DNA of 33,479 bases from Isotricha intestinalis (taxonomy: Eukaryota > Ciliophora > Litostomatea > Vestibuliferida > Isotrichidae), in the NCBI GenBank assembly GCA_023807065.1, contig JAJJLU010003753.1:1-33479 (forward strand), written 5' to 3'. The translations under genes were made by a program, and so were the position numbers. Each line of letters opens with the position of its first letter. The stretch's first letter is position 1. The notes under the pieces were generated by a model. That model ran no database searches, was not told the origin of the DNA, and saw nothing but the letters and a program-made list of their open reading frames with translations. This document shows, piece after piece, positions 8,592-16,226 of this stretch.

Positions 8592-9848
8592 ATGATGTTC
8601 AGCAAATTGGAAAGAAAAATAGCATTTAGATACCTGGGGGCGCGGGGACGCGGGTTTGGGTCCGTGGTGTCGTGGGTGTCGTTGATTGGGATTATGTTGG
8701 GTGTTGCGACACTGATTGTGGTTATGTCGGTTATGGGCGGTTTTCACGATACGCTGTTGTCGCGCATTGTTGGTATGAACGGGCACGTTGTTGTTTATCA
8801 CCAAGATGGCGCGATTGCGGATTATGATTTTTTAATAGAACAAATGAAAAGCGGCAAAACTGTGAAAAACGCCGTGTCGTCCATTGTGCCAATCGCCGAA
8901 GGCCAGGTTATGGTTACGCACGATGGGAACAACACCGGTGCGATGGTGCGTGGAATTCGTATGACCGATTTGGCGGCCAAGACCGCAACCGGAACACGGA
9001 TGTATGGTAAAAAACTTAGCGATATTCGCGATGGCGAATTGGTGGCGGGTGCATCTTTGACGCGAAACCTGAATGTGCATATGGGGGAAACCGTGTCGTT
9101 GGTTTCGGCAAATGGGGCGACACCGACCGCGTTTGGAACAGTGCCGCGAATTATGTCTTATCCGGTGATGACATCTTTCTTTATGGGAATGTATGAATAT
9201 GATTCGGGATATATATTTATGCCGTTGGAAACCGCCCAGAAATATTTGAACCTGGGGGATGCGGTAACGCATATAGATTTATTCTTGAAAAATCCCGAAG
9301 ATACAACCCCCGTGCGCGAGGCGTTAATTGCAACATTGCCCGATGGGTATGTGGTGCGTGATTGGCGTGATTTGAACCGCGGATTTGTTGGTGCGTTGCA
9401 GGTTGAAACAAATGTTATGTTTTTGATTTTAATGCTGATTGTGATTGTGGCGGCGTTTAATATCGTTTCGTCTTTGGTTATGTTGGTCAAAGACAAATCG
9501 CGCGATATTGCGGTGTTGCGGACATTCGGTGTTTCACGCCGTTCAATGATGAAGATATTTATCCTGTCGGGGACCAGTATTGGTGTGATTGGTGCCGCGC
9601 TGGGGACGATATTGGGCGTGGTTGTGGCAATCTATATTGAACCGATTCGCAAATTCTTTCAATGGGCAACAGGGCGCGATTTGTTTCCGGCGGAATTGTA
9701 TTATTTGTCTGAATTGCCATCGCGTTTGGAATTTACAACGGTTGTTGGAATTGCGGTGTTGGCAATCGCACTGGCATTCTTGGCCACCATATATCCGGCG
9801 TGGCGTGCCGCAAACACTGACCCGGTAGAGGTGTTGCGAAATGAATAA
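8592..9848 (+). CDS. lolC: Lipoprotein-releasing ABC transporter permease LolC/LolE
   Basis: LolC/E with LolD extracts mature lipoproteins from the inner membrane and hands them to LolA. The 418 residues show the family start MFSKLERKIAFRYL (preceded by a second Met). A first membrane segment follows (about 25-48, SLIGIMLGVATLIVVMSVM), then the family hallmark MGGFHDTLLSRIVGMNGHV, a periplasmic domain (about 55-265), and three C-terminal FtsX-like helices ending in TIYPAWRAANTDPVEVLRNE. The start at 8592 is chosen because AGGT precedes it and the family begins at this point. lolD follows after 15 bases. Only one permease gene is present here, as in many alphaproteobacteria where a single LolC/E-type protein serves as homodimer. 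Confidence 0.95.
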   Translation: MMFSKLERKIAFRYLGARGRGFGSVVSWVSLIGIMLGVATLIVVMSVMGGFHDTLLSRIVGMNGHVVVYHQDGAIADYDFLIEQMKSGKTVKNAVSSIVPIAEGQVMVTHDGNNTGAMVRGIRMTDLAAKTATGTRMYGKKLSDIRDGELVAGASLTRNLNVHMGETVSLVSANGATPTAFGTVPRIMSYPVMTSFFMGMYEYDSGYIFMPLETAQKYLNLGDAVTHIDLFLKNPEDTTPVREALIATLPDGYVVRDWRDLNRGFVGALQVETNVMFLILMLIVIVAAFNIVSSLVMLVKDKSRDIAVLRTFGVSRRSMMKIFILSGTSIGVIGAALGTILGVVVAIYIEPIRKFFQWATGRDLFPAELYYLSELPSRLEFTTVVGIAVLAIALAFLATIYPAWRAANTDPVEVLRNE

Positions 9849-9863
9849 CAAAGGAATTATGTA

Positions 9864-10574
9864 ATGGCATCTATATTGAATTCTTTATCACGGGCAAAGC
9901 AGGGCGATGTGGTCCTGTCGGTGCGCGATATTAAAAAGACCTTTATAGAAGGTGGTCAACCGTTGCATATTCTAACCGGGGGCGGGTTTGATTTACACCG
10001 TGGTGAAATTATCGCCTTGGTTGGGCCGTCGGGTTCGGGGAAATCAACCCTGTTACAATGCGTGGGTTTGTTGGATAAGCCGTCGGGGGGCAGTATTTTG
10101 GTTTCTGGCACGCCGGTTCACACAATGAACGAAGAAATGCGGACAATGATTCGCCGGCGCAAAATGGGATTTGTATATCAGCGGCATAATTTGTTGTCTG
10201 ATTTTACGGCGGTGGAAAACGTTATGCTGCCAATGTTGGCAAACGGTATGGACGCGGATGCGGCGTACGCACGCGCGATGAAACTGTTAAAATCCGCCAA
10301 TGTGGCGCATCGGGCATCACACCTGCCGGGGCAAATGTCGGGTGGTGAACAACAACGCACCGCGGTTGCGCGCGCGTTGGCAAACACGCCGGATATATTG
10401 TTGGCGGACGAACCAACGGGCAGTTTGGATCCAAATCACGCAATCAGCGTTTTTGAATTGCTGTTGGATTTGGTAAGGAAAAATAAAATGGCAATGTTGT
10501 TTGTGACGCACGATATGTCGTTGGCCAACCGTGCCGACCGCCAGATTACAATTAAAAAAGGCATCGTTAAATAA
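9864..10574 (+). CDS. lolD: Lipoprotein-releasing ABC transporter ATPase LolD
   Basis: The 236 residues match LolD length. Walker A GPSGSGKST, Q-loop region YQRHNLL, ABC signature MSGGEQQRTAVARAL (Met replaces the usual Leu before SGG), Walker B ILLADEPTGSLD and the H-loop FVTHD are all visible. It powers the LolC/E permease encoded 15 bases upstream. A gene of unknown function follows after 20 bases on the same strand. Confidence 0.96.
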   Translation: MASILNSLSRAKQGDVVLSVRDIKKTFIEGGQPLHILTGGGFDLHRGEIIALVGPSGSGKSTLLQCVGLLDKPSGGSILVSGTPVHTMNEEMRTMIRRRKMGFVYQRHNLLSDFTAVENVMLPMLANGMDADAAYARAMKLLKSANVAHRASHLPGQMSGGEQQRTAVARALANTPDILLADEPTGSLDPNHAISVFELLLDLVRKNKMAMLFVTHDMSLANRADRQITIKKGIVK

Positions 10575-10594
10575 AATATAAAGGGGAGAAAAAA

Positions 10595-11347
10595 ATGAGA
10601 GAGAATAAAAAAATCGTAAATGAAAAAGTTTATACATATTCGCGCCGTCAAAGAATTTTGGCCTGGGTTGCATTGATTGGAATATTTGTATGCGGTATGA
10701 TGGCGGGCGCGTTTATTTGGCAGGCAAAAACCGTCAATACGCCGGATTCCGCCGTACAGACAGAATTAAGTGGTTGCCAAATGCGTGAAAATGCATTGTT
10801 GGCACAACTGAATTATAACATAAATGATGCAGACCTGAGATGGGCAACGACGGCCCATAGACATAATGCCGATATTTATGACAGGTTGGCAAAGTGGGGC
10901 TGTGACGAAAATACCGACAAGTATAAAGAAATGAGAGATGCAGAATTTGCAACCTTTGAAGTTTTGCGTAAAATTTTTGATGAGAATATTGTTGATGATA
11001 GTCCATGTGCCGTTATTGAAAGAAATTTGTTATCTAATATACAGAATTGTGGCGATTCGCCAAATTGTCATTTAGAAAATGCCGAGATATATTCGAAAAT
11101 GGCGGAAGATGGTTGTGCGGAAAATCGCCAGAAATATGCGCAAAAGGCTTTGGATGAATTAAAAATTGCCGATGGTGTGCGCGTTAATGATGCAAATATT
11201 GATACCAGTGAAATTCGTTCTACGATAAATACCTATAAAAAACTGCAAATGCAGAACGAAGCAAAAAAATACCTGAATAAAGTTGAAAAAATGGTTAATC
11301 CGGGAATCGATTTTATATTGGAATTGCAACGCATAATTGAAGAATAA
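10595..11347 (+). CDS. Membrane-anchored protein with two Cys-containing helical repeats
   Basis: I do not recognise this 250-residue protein. A basic N-terminus and one membrane segment (about 21-41) would place the rest in the periplasm. That part contains two similar units: Cys61 to Tyr110 and Cys138 to Tyr181. Each begins C-x2-E-N/R-x-LL, continues with an A-(D/E)-I-Y-(D/S)-(R/K)-(L/M)-A segment and closes with a GC-x-EN-x2-KY motif (GCDENTDKY and GCAENRQKY). The cysteines at matching positions suggest disulfide-pinned helical hairpins of Sel1/TPR-like style. AAGGGGAGAAAAA precedes the ATG. It follows lolD by 20 bases and precedes another exported Cys-rich protein by 20 bases. Confidence 0.75.
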   Translation: MRENKKIVNEKVYTYSRRQRILAWVALIGIFVCGMMAGAFIWQAKTVNTPDSAVQTELSGCQMRENALLAQLNYNINDADLRWATTAHRHNADIYDRLAKWGCDENTDKYKEMRDAEFATFEVLRKIFDENIVDDSPCAVIERNLLSNIQNCGDSPNCHLENAEIYSKMAEDGCAENRQKYAQKALDELKIADGVRVNDANIDTSEIRSTINTYKKLQMQNEAKKYLNKVEKMVNPGIDFILELQRIIEE

Positions 11348-11367
11348 AAAATTCAAAGGGGTGTGGA

Positions 11368-11988
11368 ATGAACATAAAAATAATTGCGATACTTGGCGTA
11401 TTTGTGTGTGCGCCGGCATTGGCGGATGAATCAAACCTGGAATCGGTTGTTGCGGATGACGCAGAAACCACAGTTGTTGATACCGCCGCGGTGGAAGAAG
11501 TTCCCGCCCCACGCGCGGTGGTAGAGCGGATGAGTTGCGCCGACATAAATCAACGCGTTGAAGAACTGCGCGAAGATATCAAGGCGTATCCGGAATTGGC
11601 CCCCGATTTAGAATATATGTTGTCGCGGCAACGCACGGTGTGTGCGGCACGCGCACGGCGCAGACCGGTTCATAACTATGAAAATGTAAATCCGGCCAAA
11701 AATTTTGTTGAACCTGAAGTTACGGAAGAAGTTGTAGAAGAAGAGGTTGATTCCACACCAGAACCGGCACCAGAACCCGAACCGGTACCAGAAAAAACGC
11801 CCGAAGAATTGGCGGCTGAATTGGCGCAAATAGAAGAAAATCGCGCCAAAGGCCTGTGTGATGATGGGGCAAAACCCAATCGGTTTGGATGCTGTACGGG
11901 TGAAAAGTTCAAAGAAGTTTCGCAAATGAAATTTGCGTGCTGTCCCCGCGAAGGCGACGGCGAATGCGTAGAGCCAAGGAAAAAATAA
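11368..11988 (+). CDS. Exported Pro/Glu-rich protein with C-terminal six-Cys motif
   Basis: A signal peptide (about 1-19, ending PALA) leads to an acidic, low-complexity region. A short helical part with two cysteines (MSCADINQRVEELREDI) follows, then a Pro/Glu-rich linker (about 117-147). The last 45 residues are a compact cysteine motif, C-x10-CC-x14-CC-x7-C (LCDDGAKPNRFGCC, then FACCP). The same motif ends the 81-residue protein at 32472-32717. The spacing suggests three disulfides or a metal site. GGGGTG precedes the ATG. It is the last gene of the lolC/lolD run and faces the methyltransferase tail-to-tail, 25 bases away. No function is assigned. Confidence 0.78.
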   Translation: MNIKIIAILGVFVCAPALADESNLESVVADDAETTVVDTAAVEEVPAPRAVVERMSCADINQRVEELREDIKAYPELAPDLEYMLSRQRTVCAARARRRPVHNYENVNPAKNFVEPEVTEEVVEEEVDSTPEPAPEPEPVPEKTPEELAAELAQIEENRAKGLCDDGAKPNRFGCCTGEKFKEVSQMKFACCPREGDGECVEPRKK

Positions 11989-12013
11989 CCAAGATATAAA
12001 TATGAAAAAAATA

Positions 12014-12910
12014 TTATTTTTTCTTTTGAATGACCGCCATTATATGTGCGCTGAGTGACAGCATATCCGGATGTTCGCATACGCGGAAATGTAAATCAAT
12101 CCATTTTTTATAATGCCGTTTGTTTCGTGCAATTTCATCAAATTCTTTATGCGAATTTTGATTCGGCCATTCCAAAGAAACCATATGTAAAAGTTTCGTA
12201 TTTTTTGCCGTTTTTACCACCAGTTCTTGAAATTCACTGGGCCAAAAGAAATGCGCATATGAACACCCAACAAACCAGTTGTCATCACCGGTTGTCATAA
12301 GTATTTCTTGGTCATGCCAAAATTCTTGCTCGTTTTTATACCCATATGTTTTAAGGTAGTGTTTGAAATCCTTGACCGACAGGTTTAATACCGCCGGTAA
12401 TGCCATAACCGATATAAATATACACGCGCCGGGTTTTGCAACGCGCACCAATTCTTGGATGGCTGTCTTTCTTTCCGTAACACTGCGCAGGTGCGACAAT
12501 GGTCCGCCGGTGCACAAGACCATATCAAATGTATTATCTTTGTATGGTAATTCTGTGATAGATCCCAAATCAATGGAATCAACCATTTTGCCGACGCGAT
12601 ATTGTTTGATTTTTTTGCGTGCGACATCCAATTCTTTGTTTGATATGTCCATCAATGTTACGTGGCACCCCTTTTTTGCCAAATCAATCGTATAACGCCC
12701 CGGTCCGCCACCGGCATCCAGAACACGCATACCGGGTTTAAGGTATTTGTTATAAAAATGCTCGGTCGTTTGAAATTCCAACAAATTGTGCGGGGATTTT
12801 ATCGTTCTATAAAATTCTTGTTCTGCGGTTTCATTATAGAAATCACGCACAGAAACACCGTTGCGACGGGGTTTTTGTTTGGTAAACAATTTTTTAAATA
12901 GTTTGAACAT
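12014..12910 (-). CDS. Class I SAM-dependent methyltransferase
   Basis: This 298-residue protein has the class I Rossmann methyltransferase signatures: motif I VLDAGGGPGRYTIDLA (about 64-79), the acidic end of strand 2 LMDIS, and the region after strand 4 MVLCTGGPLSHLRS, where GGPLSHL is typical of Methyltransf_11/25-type small-molecule methyltransferases. Residues 1-60 are basic and the C-terminal third is rich in Trp/His/Phe. The substrate cannot be told. GGAACC lies before the ATG. A good promoter (12929-12956) is divergent from that of the gene at 13020. Confidence 0.88.
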   Translation of the reverse strand: MFKLFKKLFTKQKPRRNGVSVRDFYNETAEQEFYRTIKSPHNLLEFQTTEHFYNKYLKPGMRVLDAGGGPGRYTIDLAKKGCHVTLMDISNKELDVARKKIKQYRVGKMVDSIDLGSITELPYKDNTFDMVLCTGGPLSHLRSVTERKTAIQELVRVAKPGACIFISVMALPAVLNLSVKDFKHYLKTYGYKNEQEFWHDQEILMTTGDDNWFVGCSYAHFFWPSEFQELVVKTAKNTKLLHMVSLEWPNQNSHKEFDEIARNKRHYKKWIDLHFRVCEHPDMLSLSAHIMAVIQKKK

Positions 12911-12928
12911 AATGGTTCCTTTTTTGTG

Positions 12929-12956
12929 ATTATAACAAAAAACATGTAAATATCAA
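12929..12956 (-). promoter_or_regulatory. Promoter of the methyltransferase gene
   Basis: On the minus strand TTGATA (12956-12951), 16 bases, TATAAT (12934-12929). The predicted start is near 12922, leaving a 12-base leader that holds the ribosome binding site. Confidence 0.6.
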
Positions 12957-12968
12957 AACCTTTGTGGT

Positions 12969-12997
12969 TTGTTTTTTTGTTGGTTTTGTGATATTAT
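12969..12997 (+). promoter_or_regulatory. Promoter of the exported protein / muramidase pair
   Basis: TTGTTT (12969-12974), 17 bases, TATTAT (12992-12997). The predicted start is near 13004 and a GAGGG ribosome binding site follows before the ATG at 13020. It lies 12 bases from the -35 of the divergent methyltransferase promoter. Confidence 0.5.
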
Positions 12998-13019
12998 TAT
13001 TGGCGAGGGTAAATATCAT

Positions 13020-14003
13020 ATGAGCGTCAAAAAAATAGCAATTTTTTTATTGTTTATGTTTTGTGCCAACGCATATGCAGAATCCAATAATGTCGTGGAT
13101 GCTTTGCGCGCAACATATGAAAATTGTATTGGAATAGATGAATCTTTGAATGATATAAAAAAGATGGCCGGCATAAATACTGCGATTGGTGCCGTTGGAA
13201 CAGGTATGGGTGTTGGGGCAACCGCCGTTGGAATCGCCAAGAAAAAAGTTGATACCGAAGCAGAAAAAATTGAAATTAAATTGGATAACCTGCGTAAAGT
13301 TTCCGGTGAAAATTATCCAACCCATGCCCAGGATTTTTCCGGTATAGATGCAAATATGAAATCTGGATACAATGATGATGCGTTGGATGCTTTGATAAAT
13401 AAATATGCCGATGCGAATACAAATTCCCAAGATGTTCAGGACCTGAAAACATTAGAGGCAAAATCAAAAAAATTGGGGAATTGGCGGACGGGTTTAATGG
13501 CGGGTACAACCGTTACGGGTGTGGCCGGTGCCGTTGTTTCCGCCGAAAATCGGGTGGACAATTCTTTGGAAAACCATGTGAATCAATGTGCCGATTCTGT
13601 CGAACAACTGCGGCGTGCGGTGGCGGTTGCGCGGATAGACGGCCAAGAAATATTTGATGCCCAAAATATAATCGATGCGTGCGATGGATTTCAATATGTT
13701 GATTTGTCGGGAATAAACAGACGTGGGCGTGGGGCAACCGTGTCTGCGGTGGCCGCGGCGACAACAGGGCTGACCGGGACGGTGTTAAGTGCAATCGCCA
13801 ACAGTCAAAAGATTCGTGATGACAATACATCCACAGGGCGTACAAAAGAAAAAGGACTGAATACATCTTCAAATATTTTTGCGGCGGGCACATCGGTTGC
13901 AAGTGCGGTATCGACGGTATTCAGTGCATCACAAATTGCGGCAATCAAAAAAGTTGTTGAAATATCCGGAAAATGCAATGCAGCATTAAAAGCAGAAAAA
14001 TAA
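13020..14003 (+). CDS. Exported protein with Gly/Ala-rich hydrophobic segments, unknown
   Basis: The ATG at 13020 (MSVKKIAIF) is used because GAGGG precedes it and a signal peptide starts there (about 1-21, ending NAYA). The 327-residue product alternates charged helical parts with at least three Gly/Ala/Thr/Val-rich hydrophobic stretches (INTAIGAVGTGMGVGATAVG, TGLMAGTTVTGVAGAVVSA and a long Ala/Ser/Thr-rich one near the C-terminus). These look like glycine-zipper segments able to enter membranes. Three cysteines are present near Asn/Ile-rich sites (ENCIGID, NQCADS, DACDGF). The muramidase gene follows after 12 bases, so the two are cotranscribed. No family is recognised. Confidence 0.75.
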   Translation: MSVKKIAIFLLFMFCANAYAESNNVVDALRATYENCIGIDESLNDIKKMAGINTAIGAVGTGMGVGATAVGIAKKKVDTEAEKIEIKLDNLRKVSGENYPTHAQDFSGIDANMKSGYNDDALDALINKYADANTNSQDVQDLKTLEAKSKKLGNWRTGLMAGTTVTGVAGAVVSAENRVDNSLENHVNQCADSVEQLRRAVAVARIDGQEIFDAQNIIDACDGFQYVDLSGINRRGRGATVSAVAAATTGLTGTVLSAIANSQKIRDDNTSTGRTKEKGLNTSSNIFAAGTSVASAVSTVFSASQIAAIKKVVEISGKCNAALKAEK

Positions 14004-14015
14004 ACGGGGGTATGT

Positions 14016-15071
14016 GTGAAACATTTGGTAAAAATTATTGTATTGTGTGTTGGAATAACCACCGTGTTATCCCAAATGGCATTTGCCGCTGTTGATTACA
14101 AATCCAGGTTGGAAAGCGTACTGGACGAAAGACCGCGTATATTTTTTGAACCGGAAATTGCAGAATATATATTACAAACAAGTTTCCTGGGGTTGGAATA
14201 TGACACAAAGCGCGCGGCAAAAATATATGATGAAATTGCGGGTGCCAATGGTGGCGGGATGTCTGTGGATGATTTGTTCTTTGTTTGTATGGTGGCGCAT
14301 AAAATGTCCCAAAAAGAGATGTTTTCAAAAGATGAACGGCGCAAGATATGGCCTGTTTGTGTTCAAGAATTTATTGCACCGCTGTTAAGTACCGCCAAAG
14401 ACACCGCCATAATGGATGATTATTTGGTCGAATTTTACGATGGAACACTACAAAATCAACCCTGCACGCCGCCCCAGGTTGATTCGACGGTATTAAATAT
14501 GATTTGTACCAGTGGTAAGTATTCTTTTGACCCGGCGTTTGAAAAGGCAATGATTACAAAATTTAGAACCGAAGGTGGATGCGCAAATGTCCAAGATGGA
14601 AACGGTACAACCTGTTTTGGTGTCGCCGGTCGATATTATCCCCAAGTGTACAGAACAGACCCACCATTTACCCGGGCCGAAGCCGAAGATATCGCATATG
14701 AGAATTATTATAAAAAATACGATATTGACAGATTGCCCGATGCAATACGTGGGGATGTTTTTATGGCACTGTGGGGAACCGGAAAGCCCGGAACATCCAT
14801 TGGATTGTTGCAAAATGTGTTGGGCGTGCCAGAAACCAACAAGGTTGATGATGCAACGATTATGGCCGCCCGGAATTATAATGGTGGTAAAGGAAATTTA
14901 AGAAAAAAATTCTTAAAGGCGCGTTGGGCACGTATGAAAAACAATAACAATTTTTCCAATGGTTGGGCCAAAGCATTCTTGGTGTATATGAAAAATGGGT
15001 GTCATACGATTACAACGGACCCATTGGAACGTAACGCAGAAACCGTTGCCGAATGTGATAATCATTTATAA
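14016..15071 (+). CDS. Exported GH108-type N-acetylmuramidase
   Basis: A GTG start at 14016 follows GGGGG by 5 bases. The ATG four bases upstream is in another frame. A signal peptide (about 1-24, SQMAFA) sends the protein to the periplasm or outside. An unassigned helical domain covers about 25-170. From about 170 the GH108 pattern appears: FDPAFEKAMITKFRTEGG with catalytic Glu186 in the EGG motif, then FGVAGRYYP, FTRAEAEDIAYENYY, LPDAIRGDVFMALWGTG and LLQNVLGV, the peptidoglycan-binding-like C-terminal part. The family cleaves the peptidoglycan glycan strand and is common in phage lysis and chitinase-secretion (TtsA/ZliS) loci. Cys residues flank the active-site loop (GGCANVQDGNGTTC), fitting an oxidising location. 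No phage genes or holin are nearby, so it looks like a resident gene. Confidence 0.82.
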   Translation: MKHLVKIIVLCVGITTVLSQMAFAAVDYKSRLESVLDERPRIFFEPEIAEYILQTSFLGLEYDTKRAAKIYDEIAGANGGGMSVDDLFFVCMVAHKMSQKEMFSKDERRKIWPVCVQEFIAPLLSTAKDTAIMDDYLVEFYDGTLQNQPCTPPQVDSTVLNMICTSGKYSFDPAFEKAMITKFRTEGGCANVQDGNGTTCFGVAGRYYPQVYRTDPPFTRAEAEDIAYENYYKKYDIDRLPDAIRGDVFMALWGTGKPGTSIGLLQNVLGVPETNKVDDATIMAARNYNGGKGNLRKKFLKARWARMKNNNNFSNGWAKAFLVYMKNGCHTITTDPLERNAETVAECDNHL

Positions 15072-15146
15072 AAAATACGTCCGCACGCAAAGTGTGTATT
15101 CTCGTATTGGTGCTGCGCTGACGCGTCGCACCCATCCGTGCGCAGA

Positions 15147-15185
15147 CCAAAAATTAAACCGGCAAAAAGCCGGTTGAATTTTTGG
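15147..15185. terminator. Bidirectional intrinsic terminator between converging genes
   Basis: Inner arms AACCGGC (15157-15163) and GCCGGTT (15169-15175) enclose an AAAAA loop. After one A/G mismatch the outer arms CCAAAAATT (15147-15155) and AATTTTTGG (15177-15185) continue the stem, giving a T-run on both strands. It lies between the muramidase gene (plus) and the YjbR-family gene (minus). Confidence 0.8.
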
Positions 15186-15275
15186 TTGTGCTTGATGCAC
15201 AATTCGCGAACCGAATTGATTAAGATTGGACAAGAAATAAAAAACATTATAAAAATATAAATTCTAATTTTTATC
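15186..15275. other. Intergenic stretch with two short perfect hairpins
   Basis: No gene is seen here. TTGTGC/GCACAA (15186-15191 and 15197-15202) and CAATTCG/CGAATTG (15200-15206 and 15212-15218) are consecutive perfect small hairpins. The rest (15219-15275) is A/T-rich. Bases 15072-15146 upstream of the terminator contain a CTGCGC/GCGCAG pair but no reading frame that I support. Confidence 0.4.
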
Positions 15276-15665
15276 TTATTTTTTTATGATTTTTGGTGCC
15301 GTTATCTTATAACTTTCATCCAAACATTTATATATCTCACGCAACCCCACCGTTCCATCCAACAACACACTTACCCAATGACCGTGACCCGTATTTGGAT
15401 AGCCGGGAAAAAATCCAACCTGGTGTGTCAAGGCATCAAATGCCGTCTGATTTGGCACCTTGAAAGTCAATATATCAACGGGCGTGTCATCACCAATTTT
15501 CAGATTTTTTCGTGGAAATGTCATAACCAACCCAAACCATTTGTCATTATCATTTCGCCGAAAAACATAATAACTTGGGTTCTTGACCCACAAATGCTCT
15601 TGGGGCGCATTATATTTTTTTAACGCATACGCATTTAACTTATCTTTGATTGATGGTTTTTTCAT
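15276..15665 (-). CDS. MmcQ/YjbR-family protein
   Basis: The start is ATG at 15665 (MKKPSIKDKLNAYAL), which has GGGGAT before it. An upstream in-frame ATG at 15743 lies beyond the promoter-like TATAAT at 15693-15688 and would add a segment foreign to the family. The 129-residue product shows the MmcQ/YjbR fold signatures: FFPGYPNTGHGHWVSVLLDGTV and a C-terminal CLDESYKI (family form GYHxNKxHWNTVxLDG...LIxxSYxL). These proteins have a CyaY-like or double-wing DNA-binding-like fold and no firmly known biochemical role. The gene stands alone between two terminators. Confidence 0.82.
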   Translation of the reverse strand: MKKPSIKDKLNAYALKKYNAPQEHLWVKNPSYYVFRRNDNDKWFGLVMTFPRKNLKIGDDTPVDILTFKVPNQTAFDALTHQVGFFPGYPNTGHGHWVSVLLDGTVGLREIYKCLDESYKITAPKIIKK

Positions 15666-15702
15666 CTTATCCCCATATTTCCTTTCTATTATATCATAAC
15701 AA

Positions 15703-15755
15703 AAGTTCGAAAATGACAATTTTTTGCCATTTTTCAAAACCAAACTTTCGAACTT
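15703..15755. repeat. 10-bp inverted repeat upstream of the YjbR-family gene
   Basis: AAGTTCGAAA (15703-15712) and TTTCGAACTT (15746-15755) are a perfect inverted repeat separated by 33 bases. The near arm lies just upstream of the likely -10 (15688-15693, minus) of the YjbR-family gene. It could be an operator or a weak hairpin; nothing in the sequence decides between them. Confidence 0.45.
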
Positions 15756-15779
15756 GGCGAAAATTTATTTTTTTACTCT

Positions 15780-15975
15780 CTGGAATGCGCACGGGGGCCT
15801 TGATACACAATAACCAACCGCAGGGCAAAAAAATATTATGGGGCGCACTCAATTCGCTCGCACGGCACAGTGGTGCCGGCTGCGCGCAACCCGTAACGAT
15901 TTTGGTGCGCGTTCGCTTCCAAAATCTACTTGGTTTCGAACCCGCAACAAAGTTGCGTATGGTGTCCGTGGCTCT
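15780..15975. other. GC-rich, hairpin-dense non-coding stretch (RNA gene or decayed element)
   Basis: About 195 bases with clearly higher GC than the flanks hold several perfect hairpins: CGGCAC/GTGCCG (15863-15878), GATTTTGG/CCAAAATC (15898-15926) and CGCAAC/GTTGCG (15943-15957). There is also a T-arm-like GGTTTCGAACC (15932-15942). At 15839-15848 the ten bases TGGGGCGCAC repeat the 3' end of the neighbouring tRNA-Gln (16017-16026). No convincing reading frame exists; the 141-codon frame across it runs through the tRNA. It may be a structured RNA or the remains of an element that had used the tRNA as target. Transcription direction is unclear. Confidence 0.4.
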
Positions 15976-16017
15976 AACCAATATTAAAACGCCCAAGCGG
16001 GCGTTTGAATATTGGTT
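15976..16017 (-). terminator. tRNA-Gln terminator
   Basis: Inner arms AAACGCCC (15987-15994) and GGGCGTTT (15999-16006) carry a 4-base loop. After one A/G mismatch the outer arms AACCAATATT (15976-15985) and AATATTGGTT (16008-16017) continue the stem. The outer arm includes the tRNA CCA end. The build (A/T outer arm, A/G mismatch, GC inner arm) is the same as in the terminator at 15147-15185. Confidence 0.7.
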
Positions 16018-16086
16018 GGGGCGCACGGATTCGAACCATGATAAAGAGAACCAAAATCTCTTGTCCTACCATTAGACGACACCCCA
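16013..16086 (-). tRNA. trnQ: tRNA-Gln (anticodon UUG), CCA encoded
   Basis: On the minus strand the acceptor TGGGGTG (from 16086) pairs with CGCCCCA (16023-16017), with the U1-A72 pair typical of tRNA-Gln. The discriminator is A at 16016 and a genomic CCA lies at 16015-16013. The D-arm holds GTCTAATGGTAGGAC. The anticodon stem AGAGA/TCTCT encloses loop TTTTGGT, with TTG at positions 34-36. The T-arm is CATGGTTCGAATCCGTG. A promoter lies just upstream. Confidence 0.96.
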
Positions 16087-16098
16087 AAAGTGATTTGA

Positions 16099-16126
16099 AT
16101 TATATATGTTTTTCCGGCTTTTTCAA
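16099..16126 (-). promoter_or_regulatory. tRNA-Gln promoter
   Basis: On the minus strand TTGAAA (16126-16121), 16 bases, TATAAT (16104-16099). The predicted start is near 16092, six bases before the mature tRNA 5' end at 16086. Confidence 0.6.
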
Positions 16127-16156
16127 TAATAAAATGAATTTTTTCATTTTTTGCAC

Positions 16157-16188
16157 TTGATTTATAATTATTAAAAATTATAATAATT
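16157..16188 (+). promoter_or_regulatory. Promoter with overlapping palindrome, probable MarR operator
   Basis: TTGATT (16157-16162), 16 bases, TATAAT (16179-16184). A perfect inverted repeat AATTATTA (16166-16173) / TAATAATT (16181-16188) with a 7-base centre covers the spacer and the -10 box. A MarR dimer bound there would block polymerase, giving autorepression of the pump operon. That the MarR encoded next binds this site is inference from position and symmetry. Confidence 0.55.
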
Positions 16189-16226
16189 GTCGCTTTTAAT
16201 AAAAAGTTCAAAAAAAGGGGGCCGAT

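Noticed and set aside
15650..16075. 141-codon plus-strand frame ending near the tRNA
   Set aside because: It runs through the tRNA-Gln and its terminator; the tail is the usual false translation of a tRNA.
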